Below are positions 22,285-34,246 of a DNA stretch of 64,000 bases, piece after piece. The position numbers and the translations under genes were made by a program. This DNA comes from Sanghuangporus weigelae (taxonomy: Eukaryota; Basidiomycota; Agaricomycetes; Hymenochaetales; Hymenochaetaceae), in contig CP137321.1 in the NCBI GenBank assembly GCA_033182465.1, positions 868,001 to 932,000 of the forward strand, read 5' to 3'. Under the pieces are notes generated by a model that worked only from the letters and a program-made list of their open reading frames with translations, ran no database searches and was not told where the DNA came from. The first letter of the stretch is position 1, and every line of letters begins with the position of its first letter.

Positions 22285-24760
22285 ATGGAAAATGCAGACA
22301 ATGCTCACCTCAACGACATCTACGTGAAGCACTTCCAAAGGCACGTTGAGGAAGCGGTTTCACACCTTAATGGTACTCACCACTTATGTGGATCCTTGCA
22401 TCCATCGCATTTTCCTCCGTGCGGCTATTGGTCTGAAGAAGACAAAACCCGCTTCTTTCATGCGCTAAGCGTACACTCGCGCTTCCGTCCTGACCTCATT
22501 GCTGAGGACATACCAGGAAAGACGACAGCCGACGTCTGTGTCTATCTTGACTCGCTTGACGACGCAGCTGCAAAGACGCCGAAGAAATTCAAGAGGGCAG
22601 CATTACCGCGAGCATTAGAAGTCTCGGATAGCTGGATTGCCTTTGAGGAGAACCGGGCGCGTGGGTTGGCGGATTTGGAATCGACCTGGGAGACTCACCA
22701 ACGTAACAGTCGACGAGGTGCAGAGCTCCGTTCCGAGAAACGCCACTTGCTGAGCGAAGGAGTGGAACTGTCGGGAGACGTAGCAGGCAAAGATAACGCA
22801 AAACATATTGATACGATATTCGGAGAACTACGCGCGAGGCGGGAAACTGAATGGGAGAAGGAGGACTATATAGCTGACTTGGGCACAGCTCACCTCGAAG
22901 CTATCGACAACATTCTTCGCAAAGCAGAAGAAACTTGTACGGATCCAACGATTGAGGATGACTCAAGACAGGATGGAGAATATAACAACGCCATTTCAGC
23001 AGAAACTCGAAATAATTCCGCAGACAATCCTATCACCGCACCTCTCACTGCCCGCGCAACTCCTTTATTGGCTTTGAACTCCGCTGGGGACGATCTAAAT
23101 CAACCAGCAGATGCGAACAGGAATTATATCTCCGAGGTTGTGATTCTAGATCCCCAGCTCCAAACCAATAACGCAGAAGTATCGTTTGAAACAGACATTC
23201 ACGCCAACACTGAGGGATCCTTAATCGGATTGGTTAATCTTTCTCCAAGGTCGCGTCGCCGTCATCAGAAGCGTCTGTACATGCGCCGTAAGCGCGCAGC
23301 TCATTCTGGAAAGGAAGTGTGTATGGCTGTGACGCGCCTTAAGCCTGGACGCAAAACGAACAAGAAACTCCTTCGTGAACTATCGCAGCAAAAGGAGCAA
23401 CAAGGTGAACGGGATAGTAGTGCAGCAGCGGGCGAGGAAATAAATCTGGATGATGCTACTTTCACTAGTCCGATTCAGGAAGAGCAGAGGGAAGAGTTGG
23501 TTGACGTCTTCGGAGGAAAGGAAGAGATAGAAATTACAATTGGGACCGAGCGAGAGGATGTATTAAGACAGTCTGGTTCTCCTACTACAGACGAATTGCG
23601 AGCCAGACTTGCGGATTTTCATCCTCATGTTGGTGGGCTTACTCTACCATACAAAGTCAAAGAAGACCTTCTCGCTCTGGGATTCGATAGCCAAACACTT
23701 GGAAGAGAGGGTCTCGGTTTATTTCATCTGGCAAGGCTTGCAGATCTTATGAGGTGCGTTTACATTATTGTCTCATTGAGAAGGACGAGATTGAGCACTT
23801 TTGTGTAGCCTATACTCGTCTCTACAGGAAGCTGGTCCGGACATAGTGACTCGATTGTCTGGTAATTTGATCAAGTTGCTGCACGCTGAAGTCGTGCATT
23901 TCATAACAGATCTAGTGCATCGGTGTATCGCCATACACGAACAAGAGCGGCTATTGAAAGAACACACTAAAGTCTGGAGACTACGAGGTGAACGAGTCAG
24001 TCGAGCTTGAGTCTCTTCATCTCGTTCAGCAGACTGATGGCATTCCTAGATTAAAGTCTTAACAATCCACCAGGCTCTGAAAACAATGGGTGCTGCGACA
24101 GAGAAGAAAGGTCGCTTTGCCTCACTGATCGATAGGTTGTCATCTGTAAACCAAGGCGTGGAGCGCTTGGATAAAGGAGAAGAAACTACTTATGCTGATC
24201 GGGGTGAAACTGGATCCAGTGAAAATTCGAACGAGAGTGCTGATGAATATAGCACGGGTGGAGACAGTGTTATCAATGGGGATGAATTAAGCATGGACGA
24301 AAGCGAAGACGAAGATCAAACGACGTCAATCCGTAAATCTGAGCCTCTGCATCGGCAAATATACGCTCCCTTCTTGTGGCACGCATCACTTGATCACCTT
24401 GATCCAAGCCCCTTTGTTCCAGGGAAGGCATCACATACCTACGACACAAGTGTCGACGACGATATATTGGATGTCTTAGACGCATCTGAGCTTGTTGACG
24501 AACTCGCTGAAGAACAGGACTTGGACAGTGCAGATGTGGCCGCCGCCGAGAAAGCAGAGAAGGACTTGTGGGCGGAGTTTGGTCTTCGCGAGAGGGATGA
24601 AGAAATAACATCTGAGGCCAAACAACTTCAGGAGCCTGCGCAGACAGACGATAATACGAGTCCTGTGCAATCGCCTACACCGCGGAAGCGTCGTTTTGGT
24701 CTGAGATATGGGTCGTCAAAGCGATTCAAAAGCAGTGTATATATTGAGGATAGTGAATGA
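22285..24760 (+). CDS. Rrn5-like RNA polymerase I upstream activating factor subunit
   Basis: Three exons (22285-23753, 23809-23995, 24074-24760) close in phase and give about 780 residues. Residues ~40-95 read FPPCGYWSEEDKTRFFHAL, then SRFRPDLIAED and DVCVYLD, a SANT/Myb-type domain in the form seen in Rrn5 proteins. In yeast Rrn5 belongs to the UAF complex that binds the rDNA promoter and recruits RNA polymerase I. The middle has a basic patch (SPRSRRRHQKR) and the C-terminus is strongly acidic, ending in KRRFGLRYGSS basic clusters, consistent with a nuclear or nucleolar factor. The second donor is GTCAGT at 23996; the earlier GTGAAC would break the frame. Length exceeds yeast Rrn5, as in other filamentous fungi. 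A MITE lies just upstream. Confidence 0.72.
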
Positions 24761-25546
24761 TAACAATGTTATTATAAACACCGGTACGTATATTCTTCAA
24801 TGTACGGAGAGATTGCTACTGATCACATCCCTAGTTTAATTCGGATCGGGGAGATTACTGCATTATAGACCTATGGCAATAAAGCTTATTGAATTCTGAT
24901 GTGAATAGGTGCTTCATTCTCCGTGCGAAGATTGAAATTAGTTCTGATCACTCGATCACTCGTTCCTAGATAGTCCGGCTGAAAGCAAACGCCTGATACT
25001 ATATCCATGAGGCGTCTAAATTTAGACTCGACTCGAAGTTGCGAGGGGACCGATAGTTCGGAATGATCTGAAAACAGGTGCAAATGCACATGATCCCCGC
25101 GACTGAGGCCGGCTTGTTTCGTTGTTTCACCTGCTGCGGAGAGCGGTGCATTGTTGCTGTACTTTAGAACGAATTCACCAAGAGATGCCGCGCCTTTGTT
25201 CTGAAATTAGAGCGAAGTTCAAGAAGGGCAGATTGGGAAGCCGAAGGAAGTCCATCTGCGTGTACCGCCGCGGTATAAACAATGGCGGAATGCAACGAAT
25301 CTGGATATCGATAGGGCCGGCTGCCTGAAATCGATGAACCACAACACTAATGGAAATGGTGCAATCTCTATGGAAATGAGATTGGGGGGACATCTCCTGT
25401 GTCTATTTATGGATCAGACGTCATTTCAGTCTATATAAACATCCATCCATCCCTTCCCGCGTCTATACCACACCGACTGATCCCCTGCTCGTCTTGATAA
25501 CTACTCAGCACACCTTCGACACTCGCTTCCTAGACATTTAAGCACT
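24761..25546. other. Intergenic with the cipC promoter
   Basis: TATATAAA at 25432-25439 lies about 110 bases before the cipC ATG. AGACGTCA, one base from the CRE/ATF palindrome, is at 25416-25423. Both would suit a strongly inducible stress gene. The remainder is unremarkable. Confidence 0.4.
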
Positions 25547-26152
25547 ATGGGTTGGTTTGGCGACGATTCTAACGAGGCTCAGGCTTACCAGGAGGTAAGT
25601 ATACCATGACTCTTTACTCGTTTAATCATTATCGATGAATCGCTGCTGACTATTTCGTCTACTTCCTCTCACGCCGCTTGGTCCGGCTACACACTATGGT
25701 CCTGTCTTCAGTATCAGAACACTCCTGACGAGCACAAGGCCAAGCTCAGCCACGAGCTCATCGCTGGTGCTGCTTGTATGTTTATTCGCCATGCTCCAGC
25801 TCGTTCATATTTCTGATTGTACTGCGCTTTAGCCTTCGAGGCTGCGAAAGCCTACGAAGATCACGTCGCGAAGAACGGCAAGCCCACCTCTCACGAAAAG
25901 GTGAAGGAGCTCCTGTACGCATTCATTAATGGATATTGTATCACATCAATTTCTCTGATCTGAATCATAGCGCTGGTTTCGCGGGAGCCTTCATTGACCG
26001 TGAATTTGAGACTCGCGGCGTAAGTGACTTGATGTTCAGGTCCAGCACGGATACTGACGGTTAATTTCCTCTAGCTCAATACAATCGACAGAGAGCGTGC
26101 TAAGTACGAAGCGCACAAGAATCTCCATGAGCAGGTTGCTCAGGACTATTGA
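25547..26152 (+). CDS. cipC: CipC-like stress protein (DUF3759)
   Basis: Five short exons (25547-25594, 25712-25775, 25833-25914, 25971-26019, 26075-26152) give 106 residues. The protein starts MGWFGDDSNEAQAYQ and continues ELIAGAASFEAAKAYEDH, EKVKELLAGFAGAF and ETRGLNTIDRERAK, the conserved order of the CipC family. CipC was first found as a protein induced by the antibiotic concanamycin in Aspergillus and is abundant under stress and during host or wood colonisation; its biochemical role is unknown. It is small, helical and has no signal peptide, so a cytosolic protein is expected. A clear TATA box precedes it. Four introns in a 321-base coding sequence is dense, but normal for this genome. 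Confidence 0.9.
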
Positions 26153-26360
26153 TTAAGTCGGACTGGTACCGGAAATGACTATAAATATGCTGTGTATTTT
26201 AAAGAACTGGAAATCATAGTGTTTTGTTTGCTCAGAAAGCGCTTCTAGTGCAGTGCAAGAGGTGACTGATGATAATGTAGCGAGCGTCACGTGCAGATTC
26301 GTCTTGTGAGTGAGGAAATTCAAGTTGCGGCAAAATCTTCTTTGTCCTGGGACAATTACC

Positions 26361-27142
26361 ATGGCAAAGTCCGAGAAGAAAGAGCACAAGAAGAGGAAAG
26401 AACGGTCGGATGACGCTGGAGATACCACGGCTGGTGATATCTCAATGGCGGTATCTGACGTGCTTCAAGAGCGAGTTCGTACAATCTCTGTTTATTTGTT
26501 CCTTCTGGGTCTGTATTTACTTGCATTGCAACAGCCAGCCAAAAAGAGCAAGAAGGAGAAGGATGAGGTCGTTATTGATGTGAAAGAGCTGTCACCGATT
26601 GCGCGACCTCTGGCCGACAGGAAGTTGCTCAAGAAACTGCACAAAGTTATAAAAAAAGGTGCGCTCATTCCTGTCACTCAAATTCGGTTTTTGCATTTAC
26701 TTATGTGCATGTGTATTAGCCTCAAAACAGAGGCAAGTGAAGCGTGGAGTGAAGGAGGTAGTAAAGGGCATCAGGAAAGGCGAGAAAGGGCGAGTTTTCC
26801 GAGCTGGTTATCACAGAAGTGTTGCGCTCAACTCCATCTTATTTCAGTTTACTTGTCCTTGCAGCAGACATCACACCTATCGACATTATCTCGCACCTCC
26901 CCGTATTCGCCGAAGACGAACGAGTACCCTACGTCTTCATTCCCTCGAAAGAAGAGCTTGGTCGCGCGAGCGCGACGAAACGTCCTACAAGCTGCGTTAT
27001 GGTGTGCCCAGACGCGAAGAAACGGAAGCGAAAGGAGAAAGAGAAGGACGGTGAAGAAGAGGAAAAGGACGAGGATTATAGGGAGTTGTATGATGAATGC
27101 TGCAAGGAGGCTGCGAAGCTACAAGAAAAGATCTTTTTCTAG
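26361..27142 (+). CDS. NHP2: Nhp2, H/ACA snoRNP core protein
   Basis: L7Ae-family RNA-binding protein of H/ACA ribonucleoproteins, which pseudouridylate rRNA and snRNA and help process pre-rRNA in the nucleolus. Exons 26361-26474, 26535-26658, 26720-26789 and 26848-27142. The N-terminus is a Lys-rich patch, followed by LADRKLLKKLHKVIKKA and VKRGVKEVVKGIRKGEKG, then LVLAADITPIDIISHLP, the kink-turn binding fold, and VPYVFIPSKEELG. The C-terminal ~45 residues are an acidic and basic extension (KKRKRKEKEK...EEEEKDED) that is longer than in yeast. The third intron only works with a GC donor (GCGAGT at 26790), which restores KGEKG-LLVLAAD exactly. A GT donor in the same region breaks the reading frame. 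Confidence 0.93.
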
Positions 27143-27510
27143 GTGTTTTCTTAAACGCTAAATCTTCTTTCTCCCGGACCGCAGCAGAACTTCTTGTTGT
27201 ACGTTTCCCTTCACGCTGTCGACACCCTTTTGATTTCAATGCAACGCAACGGCAATTAAGCGATGAGTGAAATAGTATTGGAAAAGGGACGAATGTAAAC
27301 TGAATTTACCCACGGGTTACCACGTCAAATTCACACAATTTCCTCGACTCGAGCACAAGCGCAGCTTCCACTCGCAAGACTCACTCATCGTCCCTTCCCT
27401 CTCTCGCTCTCTCCCCGCACCTCCTTCTTATTACCCCCACCTATCATTTCTGAGCAATTAGCTCGTCCTGCTTCTTGAATATTAGCTAGAATAGGAAAAA
27501 AAAGGTGATA

Positions 27511-29431
27511 ATGGCTGCAGGTGCAAAAGCTAAAACGGCTGGCAGTGCGAATGGTGCTGGTCCCAAGGGCGGTGCGGCGCGAAAGCCCAAGACTTCGCCG
27601 ATACCTTCGCCCAGTGTGAGCGGCGCAGCCACGCCTTTGAGCGAGGACGCGCCGAAAGGTGCCTTCAGCAAGGCCACCAAGCCGGACAAGAAGGAGTACG
27701 ACGCCGAGCAGGAGGCGTTCAAAGCTAAGATTGCGGGACTTCAGGAAAAGATGGTGCGCACTCAATCTTTCCTTCTAGCACCTGTTTTTGATACTAACTT
27801 CCCATTTTCTTCTTCATTCCATCGCTTTGATTGGCGTCTTTTAGAGCGCCGTCCAGAACAAACTTAATGCAGGTTCGAACTCGGGTCCTGGCGCCGAACG
27901 AAGAGCGGAGTTGCGTGCTGAGCTGGACAAAATAAAAGAAGAACAGGGGAAATTCAAGAATTCGCGTGGACAGCTTATGGCTCAGCTCAAGGCTTTGGAT
28001 GACGGTATAGCTAAGAAGGTATGAGTTATATCCGTCTACGGCTGTTAGGAATGCATTTAAAATTGGATGTTATTAAGATCAAGGACTTGCAGGCTGCCAA
28101 GAGCAAAACTCAGTTCAAGTCTGTGGCAGAGATTGATGCTCACATAAGGTATTCTCTCTTCGTAACTACGTATCACTGTTCTAAATCGAGTCCTCAGGCA
28201 ACTCGAGAAGCAAGTCGACTCGGGCACTATGAAGCTTGTCGACGAAAAGCGTGCGTTGGCTGAAATCTCCACTTGCAAGCGACTCCGAAGAACCGTCGAA
28301 AGCTTCCAAGCTGAACAGGATTCAATTGAACGGGACCGAGCTCAGGTGGAAGAGCTTCGAAAGCAGTTTGAAGATCCAGAAGCGAAAGCCCTCTCCGATC
28401 GTGCCGAAGCTATCAAGGAGGAACTTGGCCAAATTAGAAAAGAAGGTGATGAGTTCTACGCGAACCGCAACAAGTTGTTCGACGAGCGGAATGAAATCAA
28501 AGAGCAACTGGACGAGATTTTCAATCAGAAACGTGAATCCACGCAAAAGTATCGCGAAGAGAATGACCACTATTGGGCGAAGGTCCACGAAGATCGTGCT
28601 CGGCGCGCCGAACGCGCTCGTGAGCAGCGCCAGGCGGAGGAAGAAGCGAAACGGAAGGAGGTAGCACAACGTTTGCGTGAAGAGGCTGCCATGCCTGCCT
28701 ACCAATTACAGATTGAGGATTGCCAAACGCTGATTGATTACTTTTCTGGAAAGACCACGGGCCACATCCGACTTTCGACGTCCGAACAACCTTCGAAGGG
28801 AGAACTCGCGGGTGTGCCGAAGTTGGAGATTCGCCAGGTTGGGGCAGATACTGCTGGTCTCGTCGCGCGTAAAAAGAAGAGCGAGGAAGAGGATGCGTAC
28901 TTCGTTGGTGGGAAGGCCAAGAAGGGCGGGAAGAAAGGGAAGGGTGGTGCGAAAGCTGCTGCGAACGGAAGCGGTGACGGAGATACCACACCGACTGCTT
29001 CCTCCGGCTCTTTGAACGTTCCTCTCTCAACACTCACAGCACTCCTCTCACTCTCAATCCCTCCACCCGCATCTGCAGCGGACATCCCACGCGTAGTCTC
29101 GGATCTGCAAAAGAAAAAAGCATGGTTCGAAGCAAATCAAGCTCGCGTCACCCAGGAGAACATCGTTAAAGCTGAAGCGGAGATCCAACGACTTCTCGGC
29201 TCTTCTGGTGGTAGCAGGAAGGGTGTGGTAGAAAGTAACGCCGCGAGCAGCAGCAGCAGCGTCAAAGGCGTAGACATAGACACACCGCGGAACGACATAG
29301 GCGAGAGTCCACCCGAGCCAACTCCTACTCCCGCCGACGCAGCCGAACTTGAGCGTGCTGTGTCGCCCGAGGAGGTCAGCGCAGAGTTGGAGGAGGAAGC
29401 GGTGAAAAACAGTATCGAGATTACTGCTTAG
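27511..29431 (+). CDS. BFR1: Bfr1-type coiled-coil mRNP protein
   Basis: Four exons (27511-27753, 27845-28018, 28078-28148, 28198-29431), about 573 residues. The N-terminus is Ala/Pro/Ser-rich. From residue ~65 to ~360 there is near-continuous coiled coil with long KE repeats, including LKALDDGIAKKIKDLQAAKS, HIRQLEKQVDSGTMKLVDEK and AMPAYQLQIEDCQTLIDYF, the last a strongly conserved block of Bfr1 proteins. Then comes a Lys/Gly-rich stretch (KAKKGGKKGKGG) and an acidic tail. Yeast Bfr1 suppresses brefeldin A sensitivity, binds mRNA and polysomes, and localises to the ER surface and P-bodies. Composition and the conserved block make the family call firm; the function in this fungus is carried over from yeast. 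Confidence 0.88.
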
Positions 29432-30607
29432 CCTTCTGTCGCCGAACGTACCTCTGGCGGGCCGGTTGGATGAGCGTGGCGGATAGGAAGGCTCCGGCCT
29501 ATTGGTGATAGGCTGGGCGTCGACGAGCTTGCTTTGCTATTTCTCTTCTAGCTATTCTCTTTCCTTCTCTGTTCCTTTCTATTTCAGTCCTTATTTAAGC
29601 CAAGCACCACGCAGAACAGTGACCCCTTGCTTGCATTCCTCAAGACCAGTGTCAGTACCGCTAACATCCGTACCTATAAGTATAAGGAGGATGATTATCT
29701 CTTTTTTGTCGTATCTCGTACGTATCCTTACACATCGCTTCCCAACATCCATATATCTACATTCCCAATCAATAATGTTAATGACCAAGACATGCACACA
29801 CACAGAATAACAAGTATCACACCAAACACCTCTCAGTACTACTACTACTCTTTCTCTCTTTCAATTGCTCAATATCAAATATCCTCACAAACTCTATCCT
29901 TTTCCTCTCCCTTATAGTCTGCAGTAGCAAAGGTATGCATTTACAAGTCATGTAGGGTTTTTCATTCAGATATAAAAATATGAGTACTCGAGGAGCTAAA
30001 TACGGAGAAAAGCAAAGCACGAAAAGGGTTAATCATAACACATTTCCGCCTCAGTCAGTCAGTCAGTCAGTCAAAACAAAAGCGGGCACACAGGTAGGTG
30101 GTAGAACGAAAGCAGGCTTATATACACAGGAGCTTTTTAAAAAAGCAAAAGAAATAAGAAAGGTAGAGGGAAAAAATTGTCTGGGGGGAAGTTGTACAAA
30201 CGAGTAGAACGGAAGAAAGAAATCCGAGAGGAGAGAAAGAAGAGATTATATCTGCCAGTGACCACGGCACATTTTCGCAAGTCACTCGCAGCCGTACAAG
30301 ATGGTGTAACAGCTTACGACGTAGGAACAGGGAATAAAAAAACGAAAATCAGAAGCAGAAAAAAAATTACAAAAGAAATTTGAAGCAAGAAAAAAAACCA
30401 GAAATACGGAAGAACCCCTGATTATAGATCACCCTCGAAAATAGATTACTACGAAGGGCAGATAGTGCGTGGCAACTGGTTTGACAGAACATGATGGTCG
30501 ACTACAGATGTAATGGTACTTTCCGATGGAAGAAACCCCGTGAAGCTCTCCTGGCTGTGCTCACTCTCTTTCATACTCTCTCTCTGAGGCCAGCAAGGAC
30601 CATTTAT
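29432..30607. other. Intergenic, convergent 3' regions; CAGT microsatellite
   Basis: About 1.2 kb between the stops of BFR1 and the RFX gene. It holds a (CAGT) run at about 30052-30072 and a purine-rich, A-rich stretch on the plus strand from 30100 to 30400. No coding frame with family features and no RNA gene seen. Confidence 0.4.
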
Positions 30608-33600
30608 CTACGGCCCTGTCTCATCCTTCACTGGAGCAGCAAAATTCGTCTCGGGCGACGAATGCTGTGAATGCTCTGACGCATTCGAGTGAACGCTCGC
30701 AGCGTCGCTGTTGAGCCCCAGATCCTGCGGCGTGAACGCAGGAACATCAAAAGCATTTCCGGAGCCGTAGTCGCCGAACATGCCAGCATCATGGGACACC
30801 CCAGAAGAGTCGACAAAGCTCATCGACATACCCGAGTCGAACGCACCCGTTCCATCCAGTCCGTTACCGCCAAACGAGTCGTGCAGAGCTGCAAGCATGC
30901 TTGACGTCGTCGGTGTATCGTTCAAGATCGAAGCACCGGTAGGTCCAGTAGCTCCTGTGACATACTGCTCTTGACCCTGCATCGGCGACATTGTGAAGAG
31001 CTGCTGTTGAATAACTGGTTCCACGGACGCAGCAACGGAGTTTGTCGACAATGCAACACTCCGAAGAACATTCAACCCGATCCAGTCACTATCAGGTACA
31101 GAAAGGTAAATGAGGAAGAAAGGAGCCGAAGTTAGTAATTAACGTATATTGAAAGGAGTCGGAGAGAAAGATGCCGTACTCAAGGAATAACTTCAGGATC
31201 TGGAATGCGCCAAACGCCGGGTCACTACGAATAGTCTGCAAAGGCAAGATCCCGCGTTAGCAACGACGGAAGTAGATCGCAAGTCAACTGAGACCACGCA
31301 CCAAGTCACGCATAATCTGGCTGGTCACATAACCCCAGCGGATCAGAATACTCCGGGACGAAAGTGTCGAACGCTCTTCAACGCCCGTGACCGGGCCGCG
31401 AGGAGCACCCATGAGACGAACACAGACATTGTCCGCCCACGCCATGACCTCACCAACAGGCTCCGTGCTCTTCGAGATGTTGTTAAGGAGCGCAACGAAG
31501 TCCACCTCGAGCAGCTGCACAAGATCTTCATGCCGACAGTTGCACACAAGTGCAGACTGATTCCGAACGGACTCGAAATCGATGAGTTGCCAAGAGCGGC
31601 GCATATCCGCCAGCTGCTTCTGATTCGTAAGTACAGTCGAAAGCGCCTGCGTCACTTGGAAGATGTCTAGGAAACGTACTACAATAGGAAGGACGAAGAG
31701 AATCAGTTAAGCTAAACCTGGTGTAGTAAAATCAAACCATAAACTTACAAACAAGGTGCCCAAAACGAGCGCCAAGTTCCACTTTAGGCTCTACAAAGGT
31801 ATTTCCATAATTCTCAAGTGCAAGAAGAAGGATCTTCTCCATTTTATCAGCCAGTTGTCTAAGGCTAGTCAAAGCCTGTGGCGGGATGGGAGACAACATC
31901 TGCGAACGCAGAATCTCAAGGATTTCCTGAAACAGAGAGAATGAATTAGCACATTTGTCCTTTTGTTGAATCAAGAACAAAAAAAAATGAAACATACATT
32001 ATAAACAAGGGCATCGGCCTTTGCCATCAAACCAGCCACGGCCGGAGCATGTACAACCTCTCTGTGATCGCCGCTCAGGCTCGACCAGAAAGAACGCAAA
32101 TTCATCTCAAATTGATCAAAACGATAGTTCCGTACGCTATCAAGCAGCGCGTTCAGATGATCTTCAAACCAACGCCACACGTCCCTTGCGGCGATACCGT
32201 GGGGGGAAGAAGGATCTGGTCCGAGCGCCTCTTCAATATCGGGGAAGCCGGGAAGCTCTCTCACAGACCGAATTGAAACGGGACCCATGAAGGCCGCAGC
32301 AGATGCCGTGGGAGGCGAATGTGCATGCGAGCCGGGTACAATTGCCACCCCGGTAAGTGGGTCTGTTCCCAACGTATGCCTACGAATCGTCGCATGAGGA
32401 GGGAAACTCGCGCGTTGAGATGCCTGTGCCTGTGAAAGCAGTGTGTTCGTCGTCGGCGTCTTGTCAGTGTCCATATGAATAAGTGACGGGCTCTTCATGC
32501 CGTTATTGATCGTGAGCGAATTGCGTTTCGATCCAGATGTGGAGGGCGCAGCGCCTTCACTTCCGTCCTCATCCTCATCATCCTCCGAGTGATCTTCACC
32601 AGCCTTGGCGCCCTGGCCGGAACCAGTAGCACCATGTTTGTTGACCGCTGCAGTGCTATTCGACTTGCGTACATAATCCTGCAACCATTCGATCTCAGTT
32701 GCCGTCGTTGGACGGATGCCACAATCTGTTCGTCCCCATCACCAACAGTATCAGGTCGATCAGGATCAGAAGAAGTCAAAGAGAATGAAAAACAAGATCA
32801 GCGGAGTGAGTAAGATGGCTAGGCAGACGAGTCAGAACATGAGATCAACGTACAGTGATACTTGCTGTTGCCCCGAACACCGAGTCGGCGTGTCTTTATC
32901 GCGGGAAAACACAGGCGAATTGCCTTCCCCAGCGTCGCAGTATTGATGTGAGGAATTCCGTACTGATCACAGACGCGACGGTAGGACAAGTAGAGTCCCT
33001 GTCGCGGTACGTTTCCATCTGGGTAGGGCGCGTAGTTTGCATTGAGCCTAGAACCCGTAAAAGGAGTAGTAGAAGTCGATCGACGACGATCAGATCAGCA
33101 CGAAAAAAAAAATCACAGAAAAAGAGAAAAAAACATACCAAGCCTGCACGAAAATCTGTTTTGCTCTGTCTGATGCACTGGTGGTAGTAGCCGCACGGAC
33201 GTTGGCAGCAAGCTGCTCAAGGGCATGATCAGGGCCTAGGGTCATGCGACCAAATTGGCCGATAGTGGAGATGTGCTCATGCTGGTGCTGATGCGGATGG
33301 ACAGAGGAGCCGTGCTGGCTCTGGATGTACATCTGCGTGTAGTCCGGCGGGGACGGGTTGCTGAAAAATAAAGACATGTCCTCGTTTTCGCTCGAGGACG
33401 AGTAGACGCTCTCTGCATCCCTCGGGTAGGGCGACGTGGCGGCGCGGGCGGCACGGATGTGGGTCTGGCGAAGGCCACTTGTACTCGACTTAAGTGAGCC
33501 TGGATGGCCTGCTGCGACTGAGGACGCCAGGACGTGGGCGGAAGGCGGGGAGTCGGCAGGCGAAGCGAGGTCAGTAGAGAAAGCGGTAGACGAAGAGGAG

Positions 33601-33830
33601 TGCCTTGTGTGGGTATAAGCGCTCCTATATAAGTCAATATTTACTCCTCCGTTCAAATCGTGGACCGCGCTATGTACAGGCAACAACGGATGACCCTGAG
33701 ACGACTGAGGGCGAGAGCTTGAATGGGAGGAGACAGAAGAGACCGAGCCAGAACGAGAGTGGGGATGATGGGGTAGAAAATCGAGCGAGACTGCTGACGG
33801 TAGCATGGACATCTGAACCGCGCCGTTCAT
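30608..33830 (-). CDS. RFX-family transcription factor
   Basis: Seven exons (33830-33139, 33047-32854, 32725-31998, 31926-31749, 31678-31302, 31235-31180, 31088-30608) close in phase, about 901 residues. The first ~200 residues are Ser/His/Pro-rich. The winged-helix DNA-binding domain spans about residues 220-300: NANYAPYPDGNVPRQGLY, then LSYRRVC, NTATLGKAIR, FPAIKTRRLGVRGNSKYHY and CGIRP, the RFX signature. The C-terminal half carries the extended dimerisation-type region (EILEILRSQML, DFESVRNQSALVCNCRHEDLV, ISKSTEPVGEVMAWAD, RSILIRWGYVTSQIMRDL), as in fungal Crt1/RfxA factors. RFX proteins bind X-box motifs; fungal members control DNA-damage genes or cell-cycle and morphogenesis. The tail is Ser/Asp-rich. 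Which target set applies here cannot be read from the sequence. Confidence 0.93.
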
Positions 33831-34246
33831 GTGAGCGACGGCGCCGTGTATCGGGCGACTTTACGACAACGACAGAGGCGAGAAATGCTTTGTAAAATAC
33901 GACGAAGCGAAGGCTATAGCGAGTGCAATGAACGGACAAGATTGGGCACGATTAGGCGAGAATGAACCTTTCTTTTTTGACAGACAATAAAAAGGGGAAA
34001 AAAAGGATGGATGCGGGCCAGCCGGACTAGTGAGAGATGGAGGAACGAAGGTGAAGATGGGGACGGAAATAGAGAGAATCAGAGATGGATAGTGGCCCTT
34101 TGAATAAGTAAGAGGAGAGTGAGGAGGAGAGCACAGACTTAAGATGAGCGGACTACTGGAGAGTGTTGGCTGCTACCAAGGCAACCGGCCCTCCCTTTTA
34201 TTCTCACATACCAACCCCCGGTCACTCCCTCTACTTCTACATTACA
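33831..34246. other. RFX promoter region
   Basis: About 400 bases upstream of the RFX start and downstream of the endopolyphosphatase stop. Purine-rich on the plus strand (GAGAGA/GGAGGA runs), so pyrimidine-rich in the direction of RFX transcription, common for fungal promoters. No other feature seen. Confidence 0.4.

Noticed and set aside
30052-30072. CAGT repeat as a CRISPR-like or regulatory array
   Set aside because: It is a simple microsatellite without spacers, in a 3' intergenic region.
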